DNA from: Bacteroidales bacterium
Lineage (GTDB): Bacteria; Bacteroidota; Bacteroidia; Bacteroidales; UBA932
Length of the DNA stretch: 64,000 nucleotides
Assembly: GCA_017482565.1 (NCBI GenBank)
Contig: JAFUMO010000068.1
Span: 1-64,000 of the forward strand
Direction of reading: 5' to 3'
The notes under the pieces are model-generated. The model saw nothing but the letters and a program-made list of their open reading frames with translations. It was not told where the DNA came from and searched no databases. The translations under genes and the position numbers were made by a program. Below, piece by piece: positions 26,488 to 35,770 of this stretch. Numbering within the stretch: the first letter of the stretch is position 1; each line of letters begins with the position of its first letter.

Positions 26488-27257
26488 TTCAGTTTGTGGA
26501 TACGCATGCCCATCTGTATGATGAGGCCTTTGACAATGACTTTGAAGAGACTGTCGGGAGGATAAAGGGAAGCGGTGTGGTAAAATGTATCTTCCCCGGA
26601 ATAGATTCATCTTCCTATTCCCGTCAAACCTCCGCAGCCCTCAAGTGCGGGGATTTTGTGGCCCAGGCTATGGGGCTGCACCCTACCTCCGTGGGGGAGG
26701 AGTGGCAGAAGGAGCTGGAGTTTGCCCTGGATGCGCTGGAGAAGGGGGACTATGTTGCAGTGGGAGAGATAGGAATGGACGGATACTGGAGCAAGGAGTT
26801 TCTCCAGCAGCAGAAGGAGGTCTTCAGGGTACAGCTGGAGGAGGCATACAGCAAGGGGCTCCCCGTAATAATTCATGCAAGGGAGGCAACAGAAGAGATT
26901 TTTGAGGTTCTGGGCAGCCTTAAGGGCAAGGTGCCGGGCGGTGTGTTCCACGCCTTCAGCGGGAGCTATGAGACATACCGCAGGATACAGGCAAGCGGGG
27001 ACTTCATGATAGGCATAGGGGGAGTTGTAACCTACAAGAATGCGGGAGTGGCAAAGGCAATAGAGAATATTCCGCTGGAGAGGATCCTCCTTGAGACGGA
27101 CAGCCCGTATCTCACGCCAGTGCCGTTCAGGGGAAAGAGGAACGAGAGCAGCTATCTGGCCTATATTGCGGAGAAGATAGCGCAGGTGAAAGGATGCTCC
27201 CTGGAGGAGGTGGCGGCCGTAACCACGGCCAACGCGCACAAGATGTTCAGACTTTAA
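26484..27257 (+). CDS. tatD: TatD family metal-dependent hydrolase/DNase
   Basis: 257 aa from MIQFVDTHAH at the ATGA overlap with the dprA stop; the longer frame (26397) adds a Gly-rich artefact. Metal ligands: His pair in DTHAHL, Glu in GEIGMD, His in IIHARE and HAFSG, Asp in ETDSPYL. The family are 3'-5' DNases or related hydrolases. The tight dprA-tatD overlap suggests a joint DNA-related role, but the next gene (ansA) is metabolic. Confidence 0.92.
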   Translation: MIQFVDTHAHLYDEAFDNDFEETVGRIKGSGVVKCIFPGIDSSSYSRQTSAALKCGDFVAQAMGLHPTSVGEEWQKELEFALDALEKGDYVAVGEIGMDGYWSKEFLQQQKEVFRVQLEEAYSKGLPVIIHAREATEEIFEVLGSLKGKVPGGVFHAFSGSYETYRRIQASGDFMIGIGGVVTYKNAGVAKAIENIPLERILLETDSPYLTPVPFRGKRNESSYLAYIAEKIAQVKGCSLEEVAAVTTANAHKMFRL

Positions 27258-27269
27258 AACAACAGATAT

Positions 27270-28301
27270 ATGAACAGGTCTATACTGCTGATATACACAG
27301 GTGGTACAATTGGAATGAAGCAGGACCCTGATACTCTGGCCCTGAAACCGTTCAATTTCAATCAGATACTTGAGGAGGTCCCTGAGCTGAGGAAATTCGG
27401 GTGCAGGATTGATACCTACTCCTTTGATCCGGTGATAGACTCCTCGGACGTGCAGCCGGCCTTCTGGGTAAAGCTCACATCACTTATAAGGGAAAACTAT
27501 GAAAAATATGACGGTTTTGTGGTGCTTCATGGAACAGATACCATGTCCTATACGGCATCAGCGCTAAGCTTCATGTTTGAGAACCTTGCAAAGCCGGTGG
27601 TGCTTACCGGAAGCCAGCTCCCGATAGGGATGCTCCGTACCGACGGCAAGGAAAACCTCATCTCCTCAATAGAGATTGCCTCGGCTGTGGGTCCCGACGG
27701 CCATCCTATGGTCCCTGAGGTGTGCATCTACTTTGAGAGCCAGCTCTACAGGGGAAACCGTACCACCAAGTACAACGCCGAGAACTTCAGGGCATTCCGC
27801 TCTGCAAACTATCCGGTGCTGGCAGATGTGGGGATCCATATAAAGTACAACACCTCCCTGATACGCTATCCGCTGGACTGGAACGCTCCGCTGCATGTAT
27901 CGCAAAGCCTGGATACCAATGTTGCAGTACTGAAGATATTCCCGGGGATAACACCCGCTGTGGTGGATGCCGTCCTCAATATGGAGGGGCTCCGGGGAGT
28001 GGTGCTGGAGACATTCGGTTCCGGCAACGCCCCTACTGCGGAGTGGTTTGTGGGGAGGATAAAGGATGCGGTGCGCCGCGGGCTGGTAGTGCTGAACGTA
28101 ACCCAGTGCCACGCCGGCAAGGTGGATATGGATGCCTATGCTACAGGTGTGGCCCTCAAGCGGGAAGGGGTACTCAGCGGCTTTGACAGCACAACTGAGG
28201 CAGCCCTTACAAAGATGTTCTTCGTCTTTGGCCAAAGCAGAGGGAATGATAAAGTCAATAAGCTGCTGCAGAGTAACTTAAGGGGTGAAATAACAATTTA
28301 G
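27270..28301 (+). CDS. ansA: Type I (cytoplasmic) L-asparaginase
   Basis: 343 aa, no signal peptide. The catalytic Thr motifs are YTGGTIGM near the N-terminus and VLHGTDTMSYTASAL at about 85-99; TGSQLPIGMLRTDGKENL is also conserved. It hydrolyses asparagine to aspartate and ammonia. It starts 12 bp after tatD and ends the dprA-tatD-ansA run. Confidence 0.93.
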   Translation: MNRSILLIYTGGTIGMKQDPDTLALKPFNFNQILEEVPELRKFGCRIDTYSFDPVIDSSDVQPAFWVKLTSLIRENYEKYDGFVVLHGTDTMSYTASALSFMFENLAKPVVLTGSQLPIGMLRTDGKENLISSIEIASAVGPDGHPMVPEVCIYFESQLYRGNRTTKYNAENFRAFRSANYPVLADVGIHIKYNTSLIRYPLDWNAPLHVSQSLDTNVAVLKIFPGITPAVVDAVLNMEGLRGVVLETFGSGNAPTAEWFVGRIKDAVRRGLVVLNVTQCHAGKVDMDAYATGVALKREGVLSGFDSTTEAALTKMFFVFGQSRGNDKVNKLLQSNLRGEITI

Positions 28302-28417
28302 GTATAATTTAATTGCGCTGGTTTGGAAAATTTTATCTAAATTGCGCGGAAATTTATAGTGCAAACACAACTATAACTATTTAAATACATTGTTTAATTA
28401 AAATTTTAAAAAAAATT
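28302..28417 (+). promoter_or_regulatory. AT-rich leader of the exbB operon with a direct repeat
   Basis: 116 bp with no gene. The 8-base AATTGCGC occurs at 28311 and again at 28340, 29 bp apart, each followed by a G-rich step. No perfect TAnnTTTG box was found, although related sequences (TACATTGT, about 28387) exist. The repeat could be an operator; this is a guess. Confidence 0.4.
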
Positions 28418-29167
28418 ATGAAAAAATTTTTCATGTTTTTGGCAGTTATCGGCTTCATTGCTATAGCTGCTAATGATGCAGTAGCTCAGACTAACGATGC
28501 AGCAGCTCAGGAGCTTCTCGCAGGTGCTGCTACTGATGCACCAGTTTACCAGCAGCTCAAAGCTAAATTCATCGACGGTGGTGTAGGCTTTATGACCTCT
28601 ATCCTCCTCTGTCTTATCCTTGGTCTTGCAGTTGCTATTGAGAGAATCATTTACCTTTCACTTTCAACTGTTAACACTCAGAAATTGATTGCTAAAGTTG
28701 AGGAGGCTCTTAATAACGGTGGCGTTGAGGCTGCTCTTGAGGTTTGCCGTAACACCCGCGGTCCGGTTGCTTCTATCTTCTATCAGGGTCTCAGCAGAAT
28801 GGATCAGGGTCTTGAGGCTGTTGAGAAATCAGTTGTTTCTTACGGTGGTGTTCAGGCTGGTCAGCTTGAGTCTGGTCTTACTTGGTTGTCATTGTTCATC
28901 GCAATGTCTCCAAACCTCGGTTTCTTGGGTACAGTTATCGGTATGATCGGTGCATTTGACGCTATCCAGGCTGCAGGTGACATCTCTCCTATCGTTGTAG
29001 CTTCAGGTATCAAGGTTGCTTTGATTACTACAGTTGCCGGTTTGATCGTAGCTCTTATCCTTCAGGTATTCTTCAACTACATCACTTCAAAAGTTGAGGG
29101 TCTTGTTATCACTATGGAGGACGCTTCAGTATCATTGATCGACATTTTGGTAAAAGCAAAAAAATAA
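28418..29167 (+). CDS. exbB: MotA/TolQ/ExbB proton channel protein with signal peptide
   Basis: 249 aa. An N-terminal signal-like segment (about 4-24, cleavage after AVA) is followed by a periplasmic stretch, TM1 (about 55-75, FMTSILLCLILGLAVAIER), a cytoplasmic domain, then two TMs (SLFIAMSPNLGFLGTVIGMIGAF and IKVALITTVAGLIVALILQVFF) that line the pore. It pairs with ExbD to turn proton-motive force into movement of TonB-like partners. Codon use (GGT, GCT, CTT, CGT) is richer in T-ending codons than neighbours, consistent with high expression. Confidence 0.92.
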   Translation: MKKFFMFLAVIGFIAIAANDAVAQTNDAAAQELLAGAATDAPVYQQLKAKFIDGGVGFMTSILLCLILGLAVAIERIIYLSLSTVNTQKLIAKVEEALNNGGVEAALEVCRNTRGPVASIFYQGLSRMDQGLEAVEKSVVSYGGVQAGQLESGLTWLSLFIAMSPNLGFLGTVIGMIGAFDAIQAAGDISPIVVASGIKVALITTVAGLIVALILQVFFNYITSKVEGLVITMEDASVSLIDILVKAKK

Positions 29168-29173
29168 TTTAAG

Positions 29174-29584
29174 ATGAAAGTAATTAAATATCTATATTAT
29201 GCACTCTTGATTGTTTCTGCTCTTATTACCATAGTGTTCTATGCGCAGGGATGTCCGGAGTCAATGGTTCCACTTCTCTTGAATTTTGCCTATGTGCTCG
29301 TTTTCGTTGCACTTGGTGGCATGATTCTCCTCCCACTTTTCTTCAGGGACGGTAAGAAGATGGAGAAATCTACTATGTTGAGCTACGGCTTGTTCGTGGT
29401 AGTTATCCTTTGTGCTGTATTGTTCTCAACAGACGCACCTCTTGAGGGCGTTCAGACAAGTGTTGAGCCTTCAGCAGGTGACCTCAAGTTTACTGACGGT
29501 ATCGTAATGGCTTCTGCTATTCTTGTTGTTGTGGCATTTGCTGCAATCATCGTAGGTAACTTGAAAAATATGTTCAGTAAATAA
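29174..29584 (+). CDS. Unknown four-helix membrane protein in the exb operon
   Basis: 136 aa, not a family I can name. Four hydrophobic segments: about 5-25, 33-55, 67-84 and 108-130, with a short acidic periplasmic-type loop (TDAPLEGVQTSVEPSAGD). It lies 6 bp after exbB and 21 bp before the first exbD, so it is read with them and is a candidate accessory subunit of the ExbB/ExbD complex. Confidence 0.7.
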   Translation: MKVIKYLYYALLIVSALITIVFYAQGCPESMVPLLLNFAYVLVFVALGGMILLPLFFRDGKKMEKSTMLSYGLFVVVILCAVLFSTDAPLEGVQTSVEPSAGDLKFTDGIVMASAILVVVAFAAIIVGNLKNMFSK

Positions 29585-29605
29585 TAACCGCTAAGAAATA
29601 AAGAT

Positions 29606-30184
29606 ATGCCAAAACCACTTCCAGCGTTAAATACAACTTCGACTGGTGACATTGCGTTCTTGCTGCTCATCTTCTTCTTGGTGGCTACCACAATGGAGAC
29701 AGACAAGGGTATCCAGAGACGTTTGCCTCCTATGCCTGACGAGAATCAGAAACAGCAGGATATCAAGGTTAACCGTAGAAACATTGTTGTAGTTAGGATT
29801 AACGCACAAGACAGAATTCTGGCTGGTGGTGTTCCGATGGATGTAACTCAGGTTAAGGACAAGATCGTTGAGTTCATCACCAACCCAACCAACAGTGAGT
29901 CTCTTCCAGAGAAAGAGATGAAAGACATTGAGGGATTTGGCCAGTATGCCGTTTCTAAAGGTGTTGTTTCTTTGCAGAATGACCGCGGTACAAGTTACAG
30001 CGCTTATCTACGAGTTCAGAATGAGATCGTGAAGGCGTTCAACGAGATCCGTGATGACTTTGCAATGGTTAATTATGGTTCTAAATATGCAGATTTGGAT
30101 GAGGAGAAACAGAAGATCGTTCGCGAGGCTGTTCCTCAGTCAATCTCAGAGGCAGAGCCTAAAAATGTTTCAAAGAAAAGATAA
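29606..30184 (+). CDS. exbD: Biopolymer transport protein ExbD/TolR family (first copy)
   Basis: 192 aa, longer than classical ExbD (~140). An N-terminal helix (TSTGDIAFLLLIFFLVATTM, about 10-30) carries the conserved Asp that takes part in proton flow. A periplasmic domain with an inserted region (SLPEKEMKDIEGFGQYAVSKGVVSLQND) and a long polar tail follow. It is paired with a second exbD 16 bp downstream; two paralogues are common in Bacteroidota. Confidence 0.9.
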   Translation: MPKPLPALNTTSTGDIAFLLLIFFLVATTMETDKGIQRRLPPMPDENQKQQDIKVNRRNIVVVRINAQDRILAGGVPMDVTQVKDKIVEFITNPTNSESLPEKEMKDIEGFGQYAVSKGVVSLQNDRGTSYSAYLRVQNEIVKAFNEIRDDFAMVNYGSKYADLDEEKQKIVREAVPQSISEAEPKNVSKKR

Positions 30185-30200
30185 TTCAGGAGGATAGATT

Positions 30201-30674
30201 ATGTCAAAATTTACAAAAAAGGGTAAAAGGGCAATGGCCAGTTTCTCTATGGCTTCTACCTCAGATATTATCTTCATGCTTATCTTCTTCTTCATGGTGT
30301 CAACCACCATGCGTGAGACTGACAAGCTTGTAATGGTAAAATTGCCAGAGGCATCAGAGACAGCAAAATTGGAGCGTAAAGACCTGGCTTCATACATCAA
30401 TATTGGTACCCCTGTTAAAGACAAACAGGCTGAGTATGGTACTGACGCACGTATCCAGTTGAACGATTCATTCAGAAACGTTTCAGACATCCGTGACTTC
30501 ATTGCTGTAGAGCGTGAGGCTATGAGCGAGGGTGACCGTCAGTTCATGACAACTGTTATCAAGGCAGACGAGAACGTTCGTATGGGTATCATCAGTGATG
30601 TAAAACAAGAGCTCAGACGTTGTTCTGCTCTTAAGATTTCTTACTCAGCAAGAACTGTTGATAAAGTACAGTAA
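30201..30674 (+). CDS. exbD: Biopolymer transport protein ExbD/TolR family (second copy)
   Basis: 157 aa. Helix at about 14-34 (SMASTSDIIFMLIFFFMVSTT) with the conserved Asp, then a periplasmic domain ending VKQELRRCSALKISYSART. It probably forms a heterodimer with the first ExbD in the ExbB pore, which is inference. Last gene before a strong terminator. Confidence 0.9.
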   Translation: MSKFTKKGKRAMASFSMASTSDIIFMLIFFFMVSTTMRETDKLVMVKLPEASETAKLERKDLASYINIGTPVKDKQAEYGTDARIQLNDSFRNVSDIRDFIAVEREAMSEGDRQFMTTVIKADENVRMGIISDVKQELRRCSALKISYSARTVDKVQ

Positions 30675-30700
30675 TCTTTAGAGATTGAATAATAACAGGA

Positions 30701-30727
30701 AAGGGTGGCTTTTGCCACCCTTTTTTT
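30701..30727 (+). terminator. Terminator of the exb operon
   Basis: A perfect stem, AGGGTGGC with GCCACCC (30702-30709 with 30714-30720), TTTT loop, followed by seven T. Confidence 0.92.
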
Positions 30728-30750
30728 ATATAAAGTAGTCTCATTTTTAT

Positions 30751-30758
30751 TATATTTG
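30751..30758 (+). promoter_or_regulatory. -7 box of the alkaline phosphatase promoter
   Basis: TATATTTG, 21 bp before the ATG at 30780. It lies inside a longer open frame (from 30705), showing that the longer frame is not the gene start. Confidence 0.6.
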
Positions 30759-30779
30759 TCTCTCTTAAAACCAATTGTT

Positions 30780-32006
30780 ATGAGAAGACATCTTAGCTTT
30801 GTATTGCTTGCTGCAATATGTGTGTCAGTTCTGGCTTCTTGCTGCCATAATGAAAAGAAGGCCAAATATGTATTCTATTTCATAGGAGATGGTATGGGGT
30901 TCTCCCATGTTTCTCTTGCTGAGGGGTATCTGGCCACCAAGGAGGGCAAGATTGGCAATTCTCCACTCTGTTTTTCACAGTTCCCTGTGATGGGTATGGC
31001 AACAAGCTATTCGGCAAACAGATACATTACATGTTCTTCGGCTGCAGGTACTGCACTTGCAACAGGTGCAAAGACAAATAACGGAATGCTGGGTGTAACT
31101 CCCGATACAGTGGAGCTTACAGCAATTTCATACAAGATTCATAATGCGGGTTTCCCTATTGGAATAACAACTTCAGTTACCATAGACCATGCAACCCCAG
31201 CATCCTTCTATGCAAATTCAGCTGCAAGGAGTGATTACTATTCAATTGCCCGGCAGCTTTCTGAGAGCGGTTTTGAGTTCTTTGGTGGAGGCGGATTCTA
31301 CGGGGTAAAGGACAAGAGGCATGCGGAGAAATCCCTTTATGACATAGCAGTGGAAGCAGGGTATGAGTTTGCATACGGTGTTGAAGACTACAAGGCAAAG
31401 AAAGGCAATTCAGAGAAGATGATCCTGTTCCAGGCGGAAGAGGCAAAGAGAAACAATGACCTTCCATACGTTGCGGAGAGGGTTGAGGGTGACCTTCAGC
31501 TCCCGCAGGTGGTTGAGGCGGCAATTGATTTCCTCAATAATGAGAAGGGCTTCTTCCTTATGGTTGAGGGTGGCAAGATTGACTGGGCTGCCCATTCAAA
31601 TGATCTTCAGGGCACCATCCTTGAAACATTGGATTTTGACCAGGCCATCCAGGTGGCATATAATTTCTACCTGCAGCATCCGGAGGAAACCCTTATAGTT
31701 GTTACAGCAGACCATGAGACAGGAGGTGTTACTCTTGGCAGGGGCAAAGGCTATGTATATGACCTCTCGGTTGTGAATGAGGGAAACAAGGTGGCCCAGG
31801 AGGGTACAGACGTCTCAAACTACATGCAGGACATCTCAAGAGATTCACTTTCTGTTGTGGCCAAGATAGGTTGGACATCCACTTCACATACAGGGGGGGC
31901 AGTTCCTGTGTTTGCTGTTGGTGCGCAGAGCGGCCTGTTTGCAGGAAGGCAGGACAATACAGATATCCCTAAGAAGATATGCAAGGCAATGGGTGTTGAA
32001 TTTTAA
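30780..32006 (+). CDS. Alkaline phosphatase, lipoprotein
   Basis: 408 aa from MRRHLSFVLL. The lipobox LASC (Cys about 21) indicates an envelope-anchored enzyme. Metal and nucleophile motifs of the PhoA superfamily: GDGMGFSH, the Ser nucleophile in TCSSAAGTALATG, ETLIVVTADHETGG and TSHTGGAVPVFAVG. It releases phosphate from phosphomonoesters in the periplasm. The open frame starts 25 codons earlier, but that part holds the exb terminator and the promoter. The GH10-like gene follows closely (ATG 32019). Confidence 0.92.
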   Translation: MRRHLSFVLLAAICVSVLASCCHNEKKAKYVFYFIGDGMGFSHVSLAEGYLATKEGKIGNSPLCFSQFPVMGMATSYSANRYITCSSAAGTALATGAKTNNGMLGVTPDTVELTAISYKIHNAGFPIGITTSVTIDHATPASFYANSAARSDYYSIARQLSESGFEFFGGGGFYGVKDKRHAEKSLYDIAVEAGYEFAYGVEDYKAKKGNSEKMILFQAEEAKRNNDLPYVAERVEGDLQLPQVVEAAIDFLNNEKGFFLMVEGGKIDWAAHSNDLQGTILETLDFDQAIQVAYNFYLQHPEETLIVVTADHETGGVTLGRGKGYVYDLSVVNEGNKVAQEGTDVSNYMQDISRDSLSVVAKIGWTSTSHTGGAVPVFAVGAQSGLFAGRQDNTDIPKKICKAMGVEF

Positions 32007-32018
32007 TTGACTTTATAT

Positions 32019-33593
32019 ATGAGAAAGATTTTGGCTGCAGCCTTATTGGCTCTTATTTTTGTGACACAAAGCTGTGCACAACCAGAACAGGATATGCAGG
32101 GAAGGGAGTTCCGTGGCGGATGGATTCATATAGTTGGCAATACAAAGATCAAGGACATGACCCGCCAGGAGGTTCAGGACATGTTTGTGCAGGTTCTGGA
32201 TTCGATGCAGACATCGGGCTGCAATGCGGTAATCTTCCAGGTGAGGCCATGTGCAGATGCATTCTACAAATCGGATGTGGAGCCTTGGAGCCGCTACTTG
32301 AGCGGTGTTCAGGGTGTTGCCCCTAAAGAGGAGTGGGACCCTATGCAGTTCATGATTGACGAGAGCCACAAGAGGGGTATGGAGTTCCATGCCTGGTGCA
32401 ACCCTTACAGGGTTACTCTTCTGGAGACGGATACCCTTTGTGAGGACCACGTATATTTCAAGCACCCTGAGATTTTTGTGAAGCATGGCAAACAGCTTTA
32501 TTTCAACCCTGCCGAGCCGCTTTCAAGGGAACTTACCACAAAGGCGATAGCAGATATCGTAAACCGCTACGATATTGAGGCCATACATTTTGATGACTAC
32601 TTTTACCCTTATCCTATTGCAGGTGTGGAATTCAACGATACACTCGCATTTGAGAAATATGCTCCGGAGCAGGGCTTCAAAGTTGAGGGAGACCCCAATG
32701 CAACAGATTCACTGGGTCAGGCACAGTATCAACAGAGCCGCAAGCAGGCTCTGGGAGACTGGAGAAGGCACAATGTGGAGCTGCTCATTGCACAACTTAA
32801 CGATACTATAAAGGACCTAAAGCCTTGGGTAAGGTTCGGTATCAGCCCGTTCGGAATCCACAGGAACAAGAAGGATACTCCCGACAGCTCGGGCAGCAAT
32901 ACAAACGGTCTCTCAAATTATGACCAGCTCTTTGCAGATGTGCCGCGTTGGGCAGAGATTGGCATCATAGATTATTATGTGCCGCAGCTCTACTGGGAGA
33001 TAGGGCACAGGCTTGCAGATTACAAGACCCTCATTGAGTGGTGGAATGACAACTGGAAGAGGGGGCAGCTTTATATAGGGCAGAGCATCTCTTCATTCAG
33101 AAAACCGGACCTTGACAACCCTGAGGTTAACCAGACAGCAGCCAAGATGAAGCTTGTAAGGGAGCTCCCTAATGTGCATGGCAATGTATGGTGGCCTGCA
33201 TGGAGCCTGGTAGGGAACCAGGCAGGAGTACAGGAGAGCATGAGGACTACATACCAGAAGAATCCTGCCCTCATCCCTCCTTACAGTGAGCTTGACAGCA
33301 AGGCACCAGGTGCAGTTAAGGGTCTGAAGGCTGAAGGGGGCAAGCTTGTATGGAGCCAGGAACCAAAGGATGCACAGGACCAGATGCAGAAGGCCCTGTT
33401 CTATGCAGTGTATTATTTCCCTGCAGGAGTTGAGGCTGACAAGGGCAACAAGGATTGCCTGATAAAGCTGGTGCCTGAGGCAGAGTTTGATGTTGCACAG
33501 AATCCTGCACATGCTGAGGGCGGCAAATATGTTGTTACAGTGGTTGACAGGTGCTGGAATGAGAGCAGGGGCTCTGCAGCTGTAGCCTTTTAG
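32019..33593 (+). CDS. GH10-like (GHL10, DUF187) glycoside hydrolase lipoprotein
   Basis: 524 aa from MRKILAAALL; the frame opens at 32007 just after the phosphatase stop. Lipobox TQSC. TIM-barrel features of the GHL10/DUF187 family: REFRGGWIHIVGN, NAVIFQVRPCADAFY, GMEFHAWCNPYRV, IEAIHFDDYFYPYP and WVRFGISPFGIHRNK. The last ~100 residues (from about PGAVKGLK) look like a fibronectin-III-type domain. The family is thought to act on glycans; no substrate is proven here. Confidence 0.88.
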   Translation: MRKILAAALLALIFVTQSCAQPEQDMQGREFRGGWIHIVGNTKIKDMTRQEVQDMFVQVLDSMQTSGCNAVIFQVRPCADAFYKSDVEPWSRYLSGVQGVAPKEEWDPMQFMIDESHKRGMEFHAWCNPYRVTLLETDTLCEDHVYFKHPEIFVKHGKQLYFNPAEPLSRELTTKAIADIVNRYDIEAIHFDDYFYPYPIAGVEFNDTLAFEKYAPEQGFKVEGDPNATDSLGQAQYQQSRKQALGDWRRHNVELLIAQLNDTIKDLKPWVRFGISPFGIHRNKKDTPDSSGSNTNGLSNYDQLFADVPRWAEIGIIDYYVPQLYWEIGHRLADYKTLIEWWNDNWKRGQLYIGQSISSFRKPDLDNPEVNQTAAKMKLVRELPNVHGNVWWPAWSLVGNQAGVQESMRTTYQKNPALIPPYSELDSKAPGAVKGLKAEGGKLVWSQEPKDAQDQMQKALFYAVYYFPAGVEADKGNKDCLIKLVPEAEFDVAQNPAHAEGGKYVVTVVDRCWNESRGSAAVAF

Positions 33594-33624
33594 TTGTAGG
33601 GAAGAAAATAATTGATATCCATAT

Positions 33625-34317
33625 ATGAGAAGAATTTTTGTTTTGGCACTTTCATTGGCAGTTATGGCAACAAGTGCATTTGCCCAGGGGCAGAAGAAAT
33701 ACAGTGACCATTATTATAAGAGGACTGCCCAGTTTGAGCAGGAGCGTCCTATAAATTCAAATGATTTTGTTATGCTCGGTGACAGCCTTACTGAGGGCGG
33801 TGATTGGGCTTCCTATTTTGCACAGTGGCTCCCTGAGGGGATTTCTGTTGTGAACAGGGGTATCATAGGTGATGATGCTCCGGGTATCTATGACAGGCTG
33901 CACCAGATACTTCCCGGCAAGCCGGCCAAGATTTTCCTCCTTGTGGGGGTGAATGACATCAGCCATCAGATTACAGCCGACAGTGTCCTCAATGACATTG
34001 AGAAGGTTGTGGCAAGGATTGTGGAGGAGTGTCCGGATACCAGGCTTTATATCCAGTCCCTTCTGCCGTACAATTTTGAGAAGTGCAAGTACAAGACCAT
34101 GAATAAGGTTGACAAGACCATGATTATCAGAAAGGTGAACAGGGGGCTGAGGAAGATGGCCAACAAGTATGACCTTAAATATATATATCTTTTTGACCAT
34201 TTCACAGGCCGTGGTTCAATACACATGGATCCTATGTTCACCAATGACGGCCTGCACATAAACCAGGCGGCGTACCACATTTGGGCCAATGCGCTTAAGA
34301 AGTATGTAAAAAAATAG
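33625..34317 (+). CDS. SGNH/GDSL hydrolase, exported
   Basis: 230 aa with a cleavable signal peptide (cleavage after AFA, about 20). SGNH motifs: GDSLTEGG (Ser nucleophile), the Gly in NRGIIGDD, GVND, and DGLH with the catalytic Asp-His. Likely an acyl or acetyl esterase in the periplasm. Placement after the GH10-like gene suggests deacetylation of glycans, which is inference. It ends directly before the asnS promoter. Confidence 0.9.
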   Translation: MRRIFVLALSLAVMATSAFAQGQKKYSDHYYKRTAQFEQERPINSNDFVMLGDSLTEGGDWASYFAQWLPEGISVVNRGIIGDDAPGIYDRLHQILPGKPAKIFLLVGVNDISHQITADSVLNDIEKVVARIVEECPDTRLYIQSLLPYNFEKCKYKTMNKVDKTMIIRKVNRGLRKMANKYDLKYIYLFDHFTGRGSIHMDPMFTNDGLHINQAAYHIWANALKKYVKK

Positions 34318-34325
34318 TAAATTTG
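34318..34325 (+). promoter_or_regulatory. -7 box of the asnS promoter
   Basis: TAAATTTG begins on the base after the stop codon of the SGNH gene, 37 bp before the asnS ATG. No clear -33 TTG. Confidence 0.55.
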
Positions 34326-34362
34326 CAGCCCTATACTTTTAAAGGATTTAAACCATTAGAAA

Positions 34363-35757
34363 ATGAGTGAGATTAAAAGAAAGAGAATAGCCCAATTGCT
34401 CTGCGAGACTCCTGGAGTTGAGGTGCTGGCCAAAGGTTGGGTAAGGACAAAGAGAGGAAACAAAAATGTGGCTTTCATTGCTTTGAATGACGGATCTACA
34501 GTAAATAATATACAGGTTGTATGTGATGCAGCCGCTTTTTCAGAAGAACTCATGAAGAACATCACTACCGGTGCCTGCATTGGTGTGAAGGGTGATCTTG
34601 TTGAATCTATGGGAAAAGGACAGAGCGTGGAGATTCAGGCAAGGGAGATTGAGGTTTATGGTACTGCTGATGTGGAGAGCTATCCTCTGCAGAAGAAGGG
34701 CCACAGTATGGAGTTCCTAAGGGAGATTGCCCATCTGAGACCTCGTACAAACACTTTCGGTTGTGTGCTCAGAATCAGGCATGCAATGGCTTTTGCCATC
34801 CACAAATATTTCAATGACAAGGGTTTCTGCTATCTTCACACTCCGCTGATCACAGCAAGTGACTGCGAGGGTGCAGGTGCGATGTTCCAGGTTACTACAA
34901 TGGACCTCAACAACATCCCCAAAACAGAGGAGGGAGCGGTTGACTTCTCGAATGATTTCTTTGGAAGGCAGACAGCACTTACAGTGAGCGGACAGCTTGA
35001 GGGTGAGCTTGGAGCAATGGCATTGGGCCAGATATACACCTTCGGACCTACATTCCGTGCCGAGAACTCAAATACTCCGAGGCACCTGGCTGAGTTCTGG
35101 ATGATTGAGCCGGAGATGGCATTTTATGAGATTGAGGACAATATGGACCTTGCAGAGGACTTCATCAAATATTGTGTGAAGTATGCGCTTGAAAACTGCA
35201 TGGATGACCTCAAGTTCCTCAATGATATGTTTGACAAAGAGCTCATCAGCCGTCTGGAGAGCGTAATCTCTACAGAGTTTGTAAGGCTCAGCTATACTGA
35301 GGGTGTTGACATCCTCCTCAAGAGCGGTGAGAAGTTTGAGTTTCCTGTTGCGTGGGGAATTGACCTACAGAGCGAGCATGAGAGGTATCTCGTTGAGAAG
35401 CACTTCAAGAAGCCTGTTATCCTTACAGACTATCCTAAGGACATAAAGGCGTTTTACATGAAGCAGAATGATGACGGCAAGACCGTAAGGGCAATGGATG
35501 TGCTCTTCCCTAAGATTGGTGAGATCATTGGAGGTTCACAGAGGGAGGAGAGCTTTGAGAAGCTGAGTGCACGCATTGCAGAGCTTGGCATGGATACAAC
35601 TAACTTGTGGTGGTATATGGATACCCGCAGGTTCGGTACAGCACCTCACAGCGGCTTTGGTCTCGGTTTTGAGAGGCTGCTGCTCTTTGTTACCGGAATG
35701 CAGAACATCAGGGATGTGATTCCATTCCCAAGAACCCCTAAATCAGCTGAGTTCTAA
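34363..35757 (+). CDS. asnS: Asparaginyl-tRNA synthetase
   Basis: 464 aa class II synthetase. An N-terminal OB-fold anticodon domain ([25 protein letters not shown]) precedes the catalytic core with motif 2 ([25 protein letters not shown]) and motif 3 ([15 protein letters not shown]). Its presence means that Asn-tRNA is charged directly. The TonB-like gene starts 13 bp later, so the two may share a transcript. Confidence 0.96.
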   Translation: MSEIKRKRIAQLLCETPGVEVLAKGWVRTKRGNKNVAFIALNDGSTVNNIQVVCDAAAFSEELMKNITTGACIGVKGDLVESMGKGQSVEIQAREIEVYGTADVESYPLQKKGHSMEFLREIAHLRPRTNTFGCVLRIRHAMAFAIHKYFNDKGFCYLHTPLITASDCEGAGAMFQVTTMDLNNIPKTEEGAVDFSNDFFGRQTALTVSGQLEGELGAMALGQIYTFGPTFRAENSNTPRHLAEFWMIEPEMAFYEIEDNMDLAEDFIKYCVKYALENCMDDLKFLNDMFDKELISRLESVISTEFVRLSYTEGVDILLKSGEKFEFPVAWGIDLQSEHERYLVEKHFKKPVILTDYPKDIKAFYMKQNDDGKTVRAMDVLFPKIGEIIGGSQREESFEKLSARIAELGMDTTNLWWYMDTRRFGTAPHSGFGLGFERLLLFVTGMQNIRDVIPFPRTPKSAEF

Positions 35758-35770
35758 GAAAGGCTCGCCT

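Noticed and set aside
30705-30779. N-terminal extension of the alkaline phosphatase frame
   Set aside because: It covers the exb terminator and the TATATTTG box; the ATG at 30780 gives a proper lipoprotein signal.
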